From: CAZOLI01 sp964580675
GTDB taxonomy: Bacteria; Planctomycetota; MHYJ01; CAYXQY01
Direction: 5' to 3'
DNA length: 64,000 bases
Assembly: GCA_964580675.1 (NCBI GenBank)
Contig: CAZOLI010000012.1
Location: 1-64,000, forward strand
A model generated the notes under the pieces. The model made no database searches. It saw nothing but the letters and a program-made list of their open reading frames with translations, and was not told the origin of the DNA. The first letter of the stretch is position 1. The number at the start of each line of letters is the position of its first letter. The position numbers were made by a program, and so were the translations under genes. Positions 9,624 through 19,098 of this stretch are shown piece after piece.

Positions 9624-11645
9624 TCATTTTTCCCCATCGCCGTCGTTCCCCTCTTTTCCGGTCCGTTTGACCACCTGTCTCAGGTGATCCAGAAATTTCT
9701 CTTTGGACACTTTTCCCTCAATCGACACATTTTTCAGATGGGTCCCCGAGGAATCCAGGAACGCGTAATACGGCATTGCTTGGGAACCAAATTTCTCGTT
9801 TTTCAACTTGTTGTTTCGAGACCCCGTATCCGTACAATCCAGCTTAACCGCCACAAAATGTTTGTTGACGTACTGGATCACCTCCGGATCGGAAAACACC
9901 GTTCGGTCCATCTGTTTGCAGGGAATACACCAATCCGCGTAAAAATCAAGAAACAGCGGTTTGCCCTGTTCTTTCGCGGCCTGTAATCCCTTTTCGTACT
10001 CGTGCATCCACTCGATCTTCGCCTGCTTTTCCTTCTTCTGCCCCCCTTCCCAAACCCCCGGCATCGGAAGCAAAAATCCACTCTGTACAACGCCGCCCAG
10101 CGTAAAATACAATCCGATTATTAAGGAGGCAAGACCCAGGGATTTCCCGGCGATGCCACCGAGAGACGGTTCCGGTGAATCCTGTTTATGGACACTGCAG
10201 AGGCTGAACAGCCAGTAACCAAAGTACACGGAGGTGAATCCGGCCAGTACCGGCGTAAGCCACGTCGTGGTCTCTCCCCAGCCCATGATGACGAACCAGA
10301 GATCAACGAAGTAGAGGGTCACCCCAAGGAGAACGATGCCGAAAAACGTCTTCACGTGTTTCAGGTTTCCACTTCCCGACATCATCGACGAAAACGATCC
10401 GCCGAAAATAGCCAGTACCAGAAACAACATCCCCAGCCCGAGACCGAACGAAAACATGCTGGCGAAGCCCACCAGAATATTTCCGGCGGTCGCAATAAAC
10501 GCCAGAATGGCGGCCACAAACGGACCGACACACGGTGCCGCAACAACCCCGAGCACGGCGCCCATCGCAAAAGCACCGAACACCCCGGGCTTGTTACCGG
10601 CCATCTTCTGCACACTGGAAGGAAGGGTGATTTCAAAAAGCCCCATCATGTTCAGAGCCAGCGCCACGAACAACACAACCAAAAAGCCAACAAACCAGGG
10701 GTTCCCCAGTGCAATTCCCATTCCCTCCCCCACAAAAGCCACAATGACCCCCAGGGCCGCAAACGTCAGGGACACGCCAAGCACGTAAACCAACGCCAGG
10801 AAGACCACCCGGAATCGGTCCGTTCCTCCTTCCTCGTCGCCCTCCTCTCCCCCCTGGGCCCCAAAGTATGACAGTGTCAGGGGAATCATCGGATACACAC
10901 ACGGACTCAAGCTCGCCCCCATTCCCCAGAAAAACGCGGCAACAAGCGCCCAGAACAGGGATTGTTCCACTTTCTCCCCGAAATTTATTCCCCCTTCACC
11001 GTCTGCCGAATCCCCCTGCTCGTTCGAAACTTCTTTCGTATCCCCTTCTTCGATTCCGGTAGATGACGTCCCGTCTTCGCTTTCCTGAAGGAGGTCTTTG
11101 CCAAGCTTCTCTTCGAGCCACCCGTACGCATCCGTTCGCACCGGCTCCCCCTCTGTTCGTTGAATGGATATCGACCGGGACCAGGAATCCGGAGCGAGGC
11201 AGTAATCCACACAGGCCTGAATTTCCGTGTCCAGCGTCAGTTCTACGGCTTCTCCTGCCGGCGGTTGTTCCGCCAGTTCCACGAGAACGGCAATCTCAAC
11301 GGTTCCCTCGTACACCTCAATCCAACCCATCCCCTCAAGCTGTATTTCCACCGTCTCGGGATAAATCTGTTTCTGAACCGACGCTCCTTCCGGATGGGAC
11401 ACGCGGACGTCCGTCGGAACAAGCCCTTCCATCGACACTTCGTGAGCCTGAATGTGCCAACCCTCGTCCAGATTGATGGTGACCTTTACCGGAATTCGTT
11501 TCTGGTCCGATATTTTCTCGTACCCGGGTGTGACGGAAATGGTTCCCTTGCTTGTGGACGATTGCTGGGCAGGGAGTGTCGTACCGGTACCGAACACGAA
11601 CAAGAGACATACGAAAACGAGCCGGTGTAAGGTCCTGTTTTTCAT
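9624..11645 (-). CDS. dsbD: thiol:disulfide interchange protein DsbD
   Basis: About 673 residues. The inner-membrane protein passes electrons from cytoplasmic thioredoxin to periplasmic thiol proteins. The order is: signal peptide (MKNRTLHRLVFVCLLFVFG); N-terminal DsbD-alpha domain to ~residue 165 with the Cys pair CVDYC; acidic linker; eight-helix membrane domain with SPCVYPMIPLTLSYFGAQGG and VAAPCVGPFVAA, each carrying one redox Cys; and a C-terminal thioredoxin-like domain with FYADWCIPCKQMD. All six functional cysteines are visible. The start at 11645 is chosen because it begins the signal peptide; the longest reading frame starts at 11696. It may support cytochrome c or other envelope thiol maturation. 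No ccm genes are in the window. Confidence 0.95.
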   Translation of the reverse strand: MKNRTLHRLVFVCLLFVFGTGTTLPAQQSSTSKGTISVTPGYEKISDQKRIPVKVTINLDEGWHIQAHEVSMEGLVPTDVRVSHPEGASVQKQIYPETVEIQLEGMGWIEVYEGTVEIAVLVELAEQPPAGEAVELTLDTEIQACVDYCLAPDSWSRSISIQRTEGEPVRTDAYGWLEEKLGKDLLQESEDGTSSTGIEEGDTKEVSNEQGDSADGEGGINFGEKVEQSLFWALVAAFFWGMGASLSPCVYPMIPLTLSYFGAQGGEEGDEEGGTDRFRVVFLALVYVLGVSLTFAALGVIVAFVGEGMGIALGNPWFVGFLVVLFVALALNMMGLFEITLPSSVQKMAGNKPGVFGAFAMGAVLGVVAAPCVGPFVAAILAFIATAGNILVGFASMFSFGLGLGMLFLVLAIFGGSFSSMMSGSGNLKHVKTFFGIVLLGVTLYFVDLWFVIMGWGETTTWLTPVLAGFTSVYFGYWLFSLCSVHKQDSPEPSLGGIAGKSLGLASLIIGLYFTLGGVVQSGFLLPMPGVWEGGQKKEKQAKIEWMHEYEKGLQAAKEQGKPLFLDFYADWCIPCKQMDRTVFSDPEVIQYVNKHFVAVKLDCTDTGSRNNKLKNEKFGSQAMPYYAFLDSSGTHLKNVSIEGKVSKEKFLDHLRQVVKRTGKEGNDGDGEK

Positions 11646-11897
11646 TTCTTGTTGATATGAATTCATTTTGCCGGACGTCAACATGTTTTTGCGCATGTTT
11701 CCGTTCTCAATATGACGGCTCTGATCCGTCCTGGTTCATATTAACAACGAACAAGCGGGGCAAATTATTTTATTGATCCCTATCGAAACAGAAATGTCCC
11801 TTCAGTAAGAGCACCACCTCGAGGCTCCGGCGGGAATTCGCTCGACGCAAACCACGAACAGCACGTTTCGGATGGAGGGTATTCAACCGGCGCGGAC

Positions 11898-12320
11898 TCA
11901 CGATTCCTCCCTGGTTCCGGCAAACAGTACGCGATCCAGGGAATATCGGCCGGCACCCGCGAGTATAATAAAGACCGCTACCACAAGATAGGCCAGTGCC
12001 TTTTCCTTCTGGGAAAACGGGTCCTCCGCGTGCCGAACAAACGCGGCCACAAACATGGTTGCGCCCACGGAAAACGCCCCGATCCTTGTAAAAATGCCCG
12101 CGGCCACCATGATGCCCCCCAGAAATTCCGAAAGCACCGCCGCCCATGCGAACAGTGTGGGAACGGGAAAGCCAAGCTGTGCCACGCCCTCAATAAATTC
12201 GGGCATTGCGCCCATCTTGGAAAAACCATGATAGGCAATGCCCATACCGAACAGAATTCGTAAAATGAACAAACCAAGGTTCCGGGACCACTCCCGCCCG
12301 GAAATCTCCCAGAGGTTCAT
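11898..12320 (-). CDS. DoxX-family membrane protein
   Basis: A 140-residue protein with four predicted membrane helices. ILRILFGMGIAYHGFSKMG near the N terminus is the typical first helix of DoxX proteins, followed by FAWAAVLSEFLGGIMVAAGIF, a third helix and a C-terminal helix. DoxX-family proteins are small inner-membrane proteins often linked to redox or sulfur stress, but the exact role varies and cannot be read from sequence. It lies on the same strand as dsbD but is separated from it by ~250 bp, so co-transcription is uncertain. Confidence 0.85.
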   Translation of the reverse strand: MNLWEISGREWSRNLGLFILRILFGMGIAYHGFSKMGAMPEFIEGVAQLGFPVPTLFAWAAVLSEFLGGIMVAAGIFTRIGAFSVGATMFVAAFVRHAEDPFSQKEKALAYLVVAVFIILAGAGRYSLDRVLFAGTREES

Positions 12321-12707
12321 GATCGCCTCCAGAAATTAAAAGAAGCGTTCCTTCTGCTGAACCTGCGGATCCAGAGCAAATCTCATTTTAACAGGAATTA
12401 CCTGATGTTTTGGCCGTGGCAGTCCGGACAGGTTTCCCTTTCTCATTTCACCGGGCGCGCATTTCCGTTATGGCCGAACACGGCAACAGCCGGCGGCCGG
12501 ATCATCAGGCACCGGGTTCTCCGGGGAAAGTTCCGTTTGAAAGCCGTAACCAACGGAAGATTTATAAGGGGCCGGAGAAGAGAAAAACTCGCTGCTGACC
12601 GCCGCAGCCGGTTCAAATGGGGCTCTATATATGGAATAATCCCTCATGTATATTCGTTTATCCATCGAGTTTTCAATCGATTCATCATTTCTACGGAACT
12701 TCAAATC
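12321..12707. other. upstream region of the EHPD-repeat protein, 387 bp
   Basis: This region lies between the divergent DoxX and EHPD-protein genes. The long reading frame entering the EHPD gene from 12405 is not supported upstream of 12708: its first ~100 residues have an unbiased, Arg-rich composition, and the signal peptide starts at 12708. A promoter candidate lies at 12612-12640. Confidence 0.5.
12612..12640 (+). promoter_or_regulatory. possible sigma70-type promoter
   Basis: TTCAAA at 12612-12617, a 17-bp spacer and AATAAT at 12635-12640, about 70 bp upstream of the ATG at 12708. By-eye match only. Confidence 0.35.
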
Positions 12708-13301
12708 ATGAACATGAAAAACACACTTCTGGCTTTTCTTCTGTTACCCCTTATCGGCGGACTCCTCCTGTTTGCCCAGGAACATCCGGACGAACATCCG
12801 GACGACGACAGCAATCAGGAACATCCTCAGGAAAAACAGAAGAAACAGCAAGCAAAGAAAAAACAGTTCCTCAAGGCCGTCGAAGATTACGTGGACATGA
12901 GAACGGAGGGATCCGATGAACTGCCGGCGGACGGCATCATGCCCGTTCAGACCCTTGACGGGGAATTCGTTGACGTTGAAGGTGATCTGAGCCTTGAGAA
13001 ACTCCACCGAAAAAAAGCGGTGCAGTACGACGATCACTGTTTCTTCGTCTGTGCGGATTTCGTGGCGGAGGACGATGACGGAAACGAAACCACTTACGAT
13101 TTTGACTTCTACATTGTGCACAAAAACGGGAACTGGAACATGGGTCTTGTGCTCCTGCACAAGAAGCAAGGAGAAGAAGTCATTGAGTACGTCGACAACA
13201 AACCCCAGCCGGTCGATGAAGAGGGTGAATCAGACACAGAACACCCGGACAGCGGTGGGGAACACCCGGACGACAACGGTGGTTCCGAACATCCCGATTA
13301 A
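12708..13301 (+). CDS. small exported acidic protein with EHPD repeats
   Basis: A 197-residue protein. The signal peptide (MNMKNTLLAFLLLPLIGGLLLFAQ) sets the start at ATG 12708. Directly after cleavage it has EHPDEHPDDD and QEHPQEK, and the C terminus again carries TEHPD, GEHPD and SEHPD. Between these lie ~110 residues of a compact alpha/beta domain (KQFLKAVEDYVD to GNWNMGLVLLHKK) with a possible NTF2-like or cystatin-like strand pattern; no family was recognised. The His-Pro-acidic repeats could bind a metal, but that is inference. The gene is monocistronic, with a candidate promoter and a strong terminator 40 bp after the stop. Confidence 0.75.
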   Translation: MNMKNTLLAFLLLPLIGGLLLFAQEHPDEHPDDDSNQEHPQEKQKKQQAKKKQFLKAVEDYVDMRTEGSDELPADGIMPVQTLDGEFVDVEGDLSLEKLHRKKAVQYDDHCFFVCADFVAEDDDGNETTYDFDFYIVHKNGNWNMGLVLLHKKQGEEVIEYVDNKPQPVDEEGESDTEHPDSGGEHPDDNGGSEHPD

Positions 13302-13341
13302 CGCCCCGTCCGATCCTCACGAACAAATTTGATGTTCCGAT

Positions 13342-13378
13342 AACCCCCCGCAGCTTGAACCTGCGGGGGGTTTCTTTA
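13342..13378 (+). terminator. intrinsic terminator after the EHPD protein
   Basis: A perfect 12-bp stem, AACCCCCCGCAG (13342-13353) with CTGCGGGGGGTT (13361-13372), a 7-nt loop, then TTTCTTTA. Strong GC stem and T-rich tail about 40 bp after the stop codon at 13301. Confidence 0.9.
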
Positions 13379-13463
13379 TACGATTTTCGTCCCGGATGGA
13401 CGTCATGGAGGCTCTTTGCGGAAGATTCCATTCCGGATTCCCCCTGAAAAACAGCTCAAGGAG

Positions 13464-14717
13464 ATGGCCCATCAACAAATGGACGTAACACGAACTTCCG
13501 TCGTCGAAACGCAGTTTTCCGGGCCGATCCCCCTCTTTTCCCACACCCGTCGCGTGTTCTCCGTGGCTCTGATCTTCGTCCTCGGCGTGCTGGCCGGCTG
13601 CCGGCACCCGGGTCCCTCCTCGAAGAAAACACCGATCCCGGGAGAAAGAGACCGCGTTTCCGTAGAAATGATTCCCCCGAAGCAGATCATCGAAGGGGAA
13701 CCTGTACAGTACAAATTCCGGATCCGGAACCACACCGACCACCCTGTTGTTCTCCTGGAACTGCAGCGTGATCCCGGACGTATTCGAACAAACGGAAACC
13801 CCGAATCAGAAATGTCCTCCCCCCAGGGGGATGCGAAACACAACTGGGTGCACACGGTTCCCGGAATATTGACGTACGACGCCACGGAGGACCGGTTTAC
13901 GTTCCAATCCCTGAATCGGCCCTCCCCGGGTTCCTCGGAACATCGCGTGTTCTCGGGACTGCTATCGCCCGGTAAAAAAACAACGGTTCAGCTGGAGGTA
14001 ATTCATAATACCTCCGGAACATTCGAACAGACGTTTCGTCTTCGCTACTATTCGCCCGATGCCCGATCCCTGCGAAACAAACTTTACGTGCCCGACACGA
14101 CCGACGATCTTCGTACGGCACAAACGGCAGATTTCGTGCCCTATCATTCCGTTAAACCGGCACCGGATCTTCGGTCATTCAACTACGTTTGCTTTCACCC
14201 TTCTCTTCAGGACACGAAGGAGCGGACGGTAAATAAATCCCTTCGCGTCCATCGCCGGCCATTTTCAAAAACCGAGGCCCGGAAAAAACTCAACCAGCAC
14301 ATCGAGAAAAAACGTGACGTAAAGGGAATGACCTATTCCCCCTGGCTCGACGCCTGGATCATCGGTCTGATTCCGCCCGAAAATCCGAAACGTGAGGAAG
14401 TCTGGTCCGTGTCGAAATACAACCTGGAACGGTTGACCGGGATCCCGTTCAATCATCTTCAAAACCTGAATGCCGGTAGTGGAGCCATAACGGTGTTCGT
14501 GGAACCGAAATTCTCCAGGACGGACACCCTGAACAAAATACTCCGGGAAACAACGGAAACCAATCCCCCCACAATGGAACCCGGCTCCTCTCATACCTTT
14601 TCCAGAAAAAAATTGATGCAGATCATCAAAGGCCTCATTAAACACGGCCTTCAGTTCGAGTGGATCCGGCGTCCCCTTACCGATGAACCGGCCGTGAACA
14701 TTATTTCCTCCCCGTAA
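13464..14717 (+). CDS. exported lipoprotein of unknown function
   Basis: About 417 residues from ATG 13464; the frame can also be read from TTG 13416 or ATG 13479. AAGGAG lies immediately before 13464, which makes 13479 a real alternative. A lipoprotein signal is clear: hydrophobic VALIFVLGVLAGC with the lipobox LAGC, so Cys is the probable lipidated residue. The segment after it (VSVEMIPPKQIIEGEPVQYKF) looks like an Ig-like or BsuPI-type beta domain that recurs in secreted proteins. The C-terminal ~120 residues are mixed helix and strand and unrecognised. It is monocistronic, and no function can be assigned. Confidence 0.7.
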   Translation: MAHQQMDVTRTSVVETQFSGPIPLFSHTRRVFSVALIFVLGVLAGCRHPGPSSKKTPIPGERDRVSVEMIPPKQIIEGEPVQYKFRIRNHTDHPVVLLELQRDPGRIRTNGNPESEMSSPQGDAKHNWVHTVPGILTYDATEDRFTFQSLNRPSPGSSEHRVFSGLLSPGKKTTVQLEVIHNTSGTFEQTFRLRYYSPDARSLRNKLYVPDTTDDLRTAQTADFVPYHSVKPAPDLRSFNYVCFHPSLQDTKERTVNKSLRVHRRPFSKTEARKKLNQHIEKKRDVKGMTYSPWLDAWIIGLIPPENPKREEVWSVSKYNLERLTGIPFNHLQNLNAGSGAITVFVEPKFSRTDTLNKILRETTETNPPTMEPGSSHTFSRKKLMQIIKGLIKHGLQFEWIRRPLTDEPAVNIISSP

Positions 14718-15209
14718 GTGACCTTCCGGCGGGAGGAGACGGAAGCGCCGGGGGAATTCCCCTCCTCCAATCGCGGTTCGTGTTTTTTCGTCTCCGGTAT
14801 TTTGCCCACATAATGTGGCAATTCATTCGAACGCCCGTGGTTGCTGCAGAATTTTGAACAACTCCCCCTCGAAAAACCGATAAATCATTGAAGAAATGAA
14901 CAGACTTTCGTAACATGGTGGTGTTGTAACGGGGGAAACAGAACGGATAAATCAGAAGAGAGCGGCCTGTTCAGAAGGGGATCTCGATAGGAAAGAACAG
15001 GTCGTAATTTTCGTGATCGGAGAACGTGGACGTATCCCTGGATTCGTGCGGAAAACCCGTTCGTTCCCCCGGCAACGGTCGAACACCGATGGCGGACGAT
15101 TATTCCAGGAACGACGACTCGTACACGGTCGACCTCCAGTGACAAAAACACCACTGGATTCCTCAACGCCGCCGTTGACCGTTCATGAAATAAAATGGGT
15201 TAATTCTCG
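14718..15209. other. intergenic region upstream of the PilB-like gene, 492 bp
   Basis: I see no credible gene on either strand. Short open frames here have no coding-like composition. A TTGACC box at about 15176 lies close to the PilB-like start, but the spacing to any -10 is poor. Confidence 0.5.
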
Positions 15210-17567
15210 ATGAACAGTCCGGTTCTTGACGAGACGGAACAGGAGGAGCTGAAGGATTCCTCGGAGGAGGAACTCGAAACCCAGATTCGCTTTGAACGGG
15301 CCCTCCGTGAGATTTCCAACAAGATCATGTCCTCCGATCTGGACGAGATCATTCTGGAAGTCAAGGAGGACATCTCGGATCTCCTCGATGGGGAGCGCGT
15401 GACGATGTATCTGGTGGACCGGGGGGAGAACGAAATATACTCAAAAATCGCGGACGGCGACGAAATTAAGGAATTCCGCGTGGACATTTCGAATCGATCC
15501 ATCGCCGGTTTTGTTGCCAACAACCGGGAACCGGTTCGCATCGAGGATGCCTACAACAAGAAGGAACTGGAGGAAATTCACCCCGATCTCCAGTTTGACG
15601 ATTCCTGGGACCGCAAAACGGGATTCCGCACAAAAGAAGTGCTGGCGGCCCCCGTCGAGAAGGAAGACGTGCTGCATGGCGTTATTCAGGTGGTGAACAA
15701 AGAGGGGGAGAACGAAACGTTTTCCGAAGAAGACCTGAACATTGTACAGGAACTGGCCTCCTCCCTTGCCATTGCTTTTCGAAACCAGAAACGGCTTCAG
15801 GGCCAGAAATCCCGGTTTGATGAGCTTTTCAAACAAAATTTGATCGAGCCCGATCAGATTGACGAGGCACGAACGATTGCGGACGACGATCCGGACCGTT
15901 CCATGGAACAGATTCTGATCGACGAGTTCGACATCCCCAGGGAAAAAATTGGGGATTCCCTGGAGGAATATTACCAGGTGCCCTACATACCCTTTGAACA
16001 GGAACGGGAAATTCCCGTTGAGCTACTCGAGGACCTCGAAGTCAGTATTCTGAAACACAATCGCTGGGTGCCCATAGAAAAAAACGAAAACGAAATCGTC
16101 GTGGTGATGGCAAACCCGAAGGACATCCAGGTTCGCGACGAAATTGATCGCTGGCACCCGGGCCCCATCAGTTTCTGTGTAAGCACCCGCGAGGAAATAT
16201 TTGCATACATCGATTTCTTCTTCGGGGAGCAGGGCAAGGACATCATGGAGGACGAGGAAGAAATCGACGACATCCTCGGCGATCTGCAGGACGAGGACAT
16301 GGCCCTTGTAAAGGAAGAAGAGGAGGAAGAAGAGGAGGAGGAAGAAGAAGAATACTCCGAGGACGATTCCGCCATCGTTCGACTCGTCAACCAGATTATT
16401 GTACAGGGCTATAAACAGGGAGCTTCCGACATCCACTTCGAACCGTACGAGGACGACGACATGCGAATCCGGTTCCGCGTCGACGGCATCTGTCAGAAAT
16501 ACACCACCGTACCCAAACACTACTCCAAAGCGATTATTTCGCGGATAAAAATCATGGCGGGCCTGGACATTGCGGAACGCCGAATGCCCCAGGACGGAAA
16601 GATCAAGTTCAAGAACTACGGCCCCCTCGATATTGAACTGCGAGTGGCCACTCTGCCAACAGCCGGTGGCATGGAAGACGCCGTACTACGAATACTGGCG
16701 GGATCGGGATCCAACCTAATTGAGCTGGATGATATCGGCATGCGGGACGCCGTCTACGAAGAATACAAAAACATGATCCAGAACCCGCACGGCATTGTGC
16801 TCTGCGTGGGGCCAACCGGGTCCGGAAAAACAACCACCCTGCACGCTTCCCTGAAAAAGATCAACGACGAGGAAATCAAGACGTGGACGGCGGAGGACCC
16901 GGTGGAAATCACCCAGAAAGCGCTCCGCCAGGTGGAAGTCCAACCCGATATCGGGCTGACCTTTCCCCGGGCCATGAAAGCATTTCTCCGGGGGGATCCG
17001 GACGTGATTATGATCGGGGAGATGCGGGACCGGGAAACGACCTCAACAGCCGTGGAAGCGTCCCTGACCGGACACATGGTCTTTTCCACGCTTCACACCA
17101 ACACGGCCCCGGAAACCGTTACCCGGTTGCTGGACCTGGGCATCGACCCCTATTCCTTCGGGGACGCCCTCCAGGGCGTTCTGGCCCAGCGACTCGTACG
17201 AAAGGTCTGCGACAGGTGCCGGGAGGAGAAGGAGTTAACGGACGAGATCTGGGAACAGTTCCGGGAGGAATTCGGCAATGACGAACTGTTCGACGAATAC
17301 GTCCCACCGAAGGAGGACGTGCTCCTCTACGAACCCATCGGCTGTGATAGCTGCAACCAAACCGGCTACAGCGGGCGAACGGCCATCCATGAACTGCTCA
17401 GCTCCTCCGACCCGATCAAGAAATTGATCTACGAAAGCGCCCGGGCGGACAAAATTAAGGATGTCGCCCACGAAGAAGGAATGCTCACACTCAAACAGGA
17501 CGGCATCCTGAAAGTAATGCAGGGGAAAACCGACCTGACGGAAGTAAAACGGGTCTGCATCTCCTGA
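15210..17567 (+). CDS. pilB: GAF-domain PilB/GspE-type assembly ATPase
   Basis: A 785-residue ATPase for type IV pilus or type II secretion assembly. The order is: N-terminal GAF domain (~22-195); a MshEN/GspE N-terminal domain (~205-350); a run of about 13 Glu near residue 370; and the hexameric ATPase domain. The ATPase shows Walker A GPTGSGKTT at ~534-542, the Asp-box region, Walker B DPDVIMIGEMRD, the His box STLHTNTAP and a C-terminal zinc-binding pair CDRC and CDSC. The N-terminal GAF domain is not part of the standard PilB and suggests a small-molecule or signal input. No other pilus or secretion genes are in the window, so the substrate machine is encoded elsewhere. It converges with the MinD-like gene 23 bp away. 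Confidence 0.9.
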   Translation: MNSPVLDETEQEELKDSSEEELETQIRFERALREISNKIMSSDLDEIILEVKEDISDLLDGERVTMYLVDRGENEIYSKIADGDEIKEFRVDISNRSIAGFVANNREPVRIEDAYNKKELEEIHPDLQFDDSWDRKTGFRTKEVLAAPVEKEDVLHGVIQVVNKEGENETFSEEDLNIVQELASSLAIAFRNQKRLQGQKSRFDELFKQNLIEPDQIDEARTIADDDPDRSMEQILIDEFDIPREKIGDSLEEYYQVPYIPFEQEREIPVELLEDLEVSILKHNRWVPIEKNENEIVVVMANPKDIQVRDEIDRWHPGPISFCVSTREEIFAYIDFFFGEQGKDIMEDEEEIDDILGDLQDEDMALVKEEEEEEEEEEEEEYSEDDSAIVRLVNQIIVQGYKQGASDIHFEPYEDDDMRIRFRVDGICQKYTTVPKHYSKAIISRIKIMAGLDIAERRMPQDGKIKFKNYGPLDIELRVATLPTAGGMEDAVLRILAGSGSNLIELDDIGMRDAVYEEYKNMIQNPHGIVLCVGPTGSGKTTTLHASLKKINDEEIKTWTAEDPVEITQKALRQVEVQPDIGLTFPRAMKAFLRGDPDVIMIGEMRDRETTSTAVEASLTGHMVFSTLHTNTAPETVTRLLDLGIDPYSFGDALQGVLAQRLVRKVCDRCREEKELTDEIWEQFREEFGNDELFDEYVPPKEDVLLYEPIGCDSCNQTGYSGRTAIHELLSSSDPIKKLIYESARADKIKDVAHEEGMLTLKQDGILKVMQGKTDLTEVKRVCIS

Positions 17568-17590
17568 GGTTCCCGCAACCCCCCTCCCGC

Positions 17591-18985
17591 TTACGACTCC
17601 CCCGTACGTCGTTTCTTTTCACGGTCGATGTGGTGGTTTACACGTGAGACCGCTATTGACAACACATCATCACGATCCGTCAGTACGGTGTCATCCTCGT
17701 CCCGGCTTTCCCCGGTGAGTTTTTTGGCCATCTTTCGAACCTGGTTGGAAAGTGTTCGCCTGTCGTCCTCGGTGTAAAAGGAACGACCGTTCCGCTCCGC
17801 CTCACTGACCAGTTTGGCGTCCCGGGGCACGTATCCCAGCAGACTCGGTTCAAGACGGGCATCGCCGAATTGATATTTCTCGGCGAAGTACTCCGTGAAA
17901 CTCTGTGGTTTCAGGTCGGGAAGAAGCCCCAGATCCCAGCTTGCCTCGTCTCCCGAATGGTACTGCTCCCCGTAGAATCGCTGACGGGCCTCCTCCGTGT
18001 CGTCACCGAACGAATTACAGATGATTTCCGTGTGAAACGTACGCAGGTATTCCTCGAGTTTCTCCCCGATCTCGTCTTTGTACTGCCCGGCTTTCTTGAT
18101 CAATTCAAAATAATACCGGCTGTTGATGATGTGTTCCCGTTCCTTTTCGGAGCTCTTGCTCATTCGTTTGCGCAACCGTTCCCGGAACATCTTTTTGAGT
18201 TCATTGACGTAGTCGTTGTCGCTGAAATGATTCTTCAATTCCCTTGAGATAACGTGTTCCAGGAAAATAACGGAGGCCTCGTAGGAGTTGGGGGAATAAT
18301 TCAATACCAGGAGCCGCCGCGATCGACCGCGGGAAATGAACCGATCCACCTCGCTTGTCTCGGCCTGGTACGGGGAATAAAAGGTAACCTGCTTGGTCTC
18401 CGTTCCGGCCGGTAGATCCATGACCACGTAATCATACCGATCCGAATCGGTTATTCCCCGGAGCAACCGACGGTACTGCTGGTAATTAATCATGGTGCTC
18501 ATCTCTCGCTGCCGGTCGTCACCGGCGCCGACGCCGGGATGAAAACGGAGGGTGTCATACTTCTCCGAGAGTTCGTCATCTTTCGGATACACCCGGTGTC
18601 CAATATCCGCCATTTCGAGGTCCTCCGATTCCAGGTAATCAATCAGGGTGTGTTCGATGTCGGGCCGCCGGAGTCCCATCAGGTAGTGGGTATTGCTTGC
18701 CATGTCGAGGTCAAATAGCCCAACACTGAATCCGTAGTCCGACAGCGCCAGGGAAAGAGCCACGGCCATATTGGTCTTGCCGACCCCCCCTTTCCCCGAA
18801 GCAATCGGCACCAGGGTGGTTTCACTCCCTTCCTGTTCCTCCAGCAACCGGTCACGAAACTTCTCAAGGCGCCCAAGGGACTTTCCTTCACAGTACCGGT
18901 CGATGACGCCGTTTATCTGTCGAGCTGTTAAATTTTCATCAAGTCCGGCCAGGTCCGCCTTCTCTCTGGTTTTGGTGTCTTCCAT
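17591..18985 (-). CDS. MinD/FlhG-like P-loop ATPase
   Basis: A 464-residue ATPase of the SIMIBI MinD/ParA group. The deviant Walker A motif GKGGVGKT lies at ~64-71, followed by VGLFDLDMASN (Walker A' region) and VVMDLPAGT (Walker B region). An ~50-residue N-terminal helix precedes the ATPase. The C-terminal half contains an extended insert (YSPYQAETSEVDRF and a long charged helical stretch) not found in short MinD. Proteins like this position polar machinery such as flagella or pili. Its convergence with a PilB-type ATPase is consistent with that, but the link is inference. It heads a minus-strand region of signalling proteins. Confidence 0.85.
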   Translation of the reverse strand: MEDTKTREKADLAGLDENLTARQINGVIDRYCEGKSLGRLEKFRDRLLEEQEGSETTLVPIASGKGGVGKTNMAVALSLALSDYGFSVGLFDLDMASNTHYLMGLRRPDIEHTLIDYLESEDLEMADIGHRVYPKDDELSEKYDTLRFHPGVGAGDDRQREMSTMINYQQYRRLLRGITDSDRYDYVVMDLPAGTETKQVTFYSPYQAETSEVDRFISRGRSRRLLVLNYSPNSYEASVIFLEHVISRELKNHFSDNDYVNELKKMFRERLRKRMSKSSEKEREHIINSRYYFELIKKAGQYKDEIGEKLEEYLRTFHTEIICNSFGDDTEEARQRFYGEQYHSGDEASWDLGLLPDLKPQSFTEYFAEKYQFGDARLEPSLLGYVPRDAKLVSEAERNGRSFYTEDDRRTLSNQVRKMAKKLTGESRDEDDTVLTDRDDVLSIAVSRVNHHIDREKKRRTGES

Positions 18986-19098
18986 GATTTTTGGCCCTTC
19001 GATAGCAATGTTACGTTACGCGGTTGATGACTAACCCACCTTCAACCAACAACCGTTCGAGAAGTTTTCCGTCCGGGATCAGAACACAACCACTCCAT

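Noticed and set aside
10188..10871. 227-codon frame antisense to dsbD
   Set aside because: Composition is that of a reverse-complement shadow (His/Gln/Asn/Lys-rich), with no domain; dsbD is certain.
16310..16355. GAA/GAG microsatellite in the PilB-like gene
   Set aside because: It encodes an in-frame Glu linker between domains; mixed codons, so not a simple repeat array.
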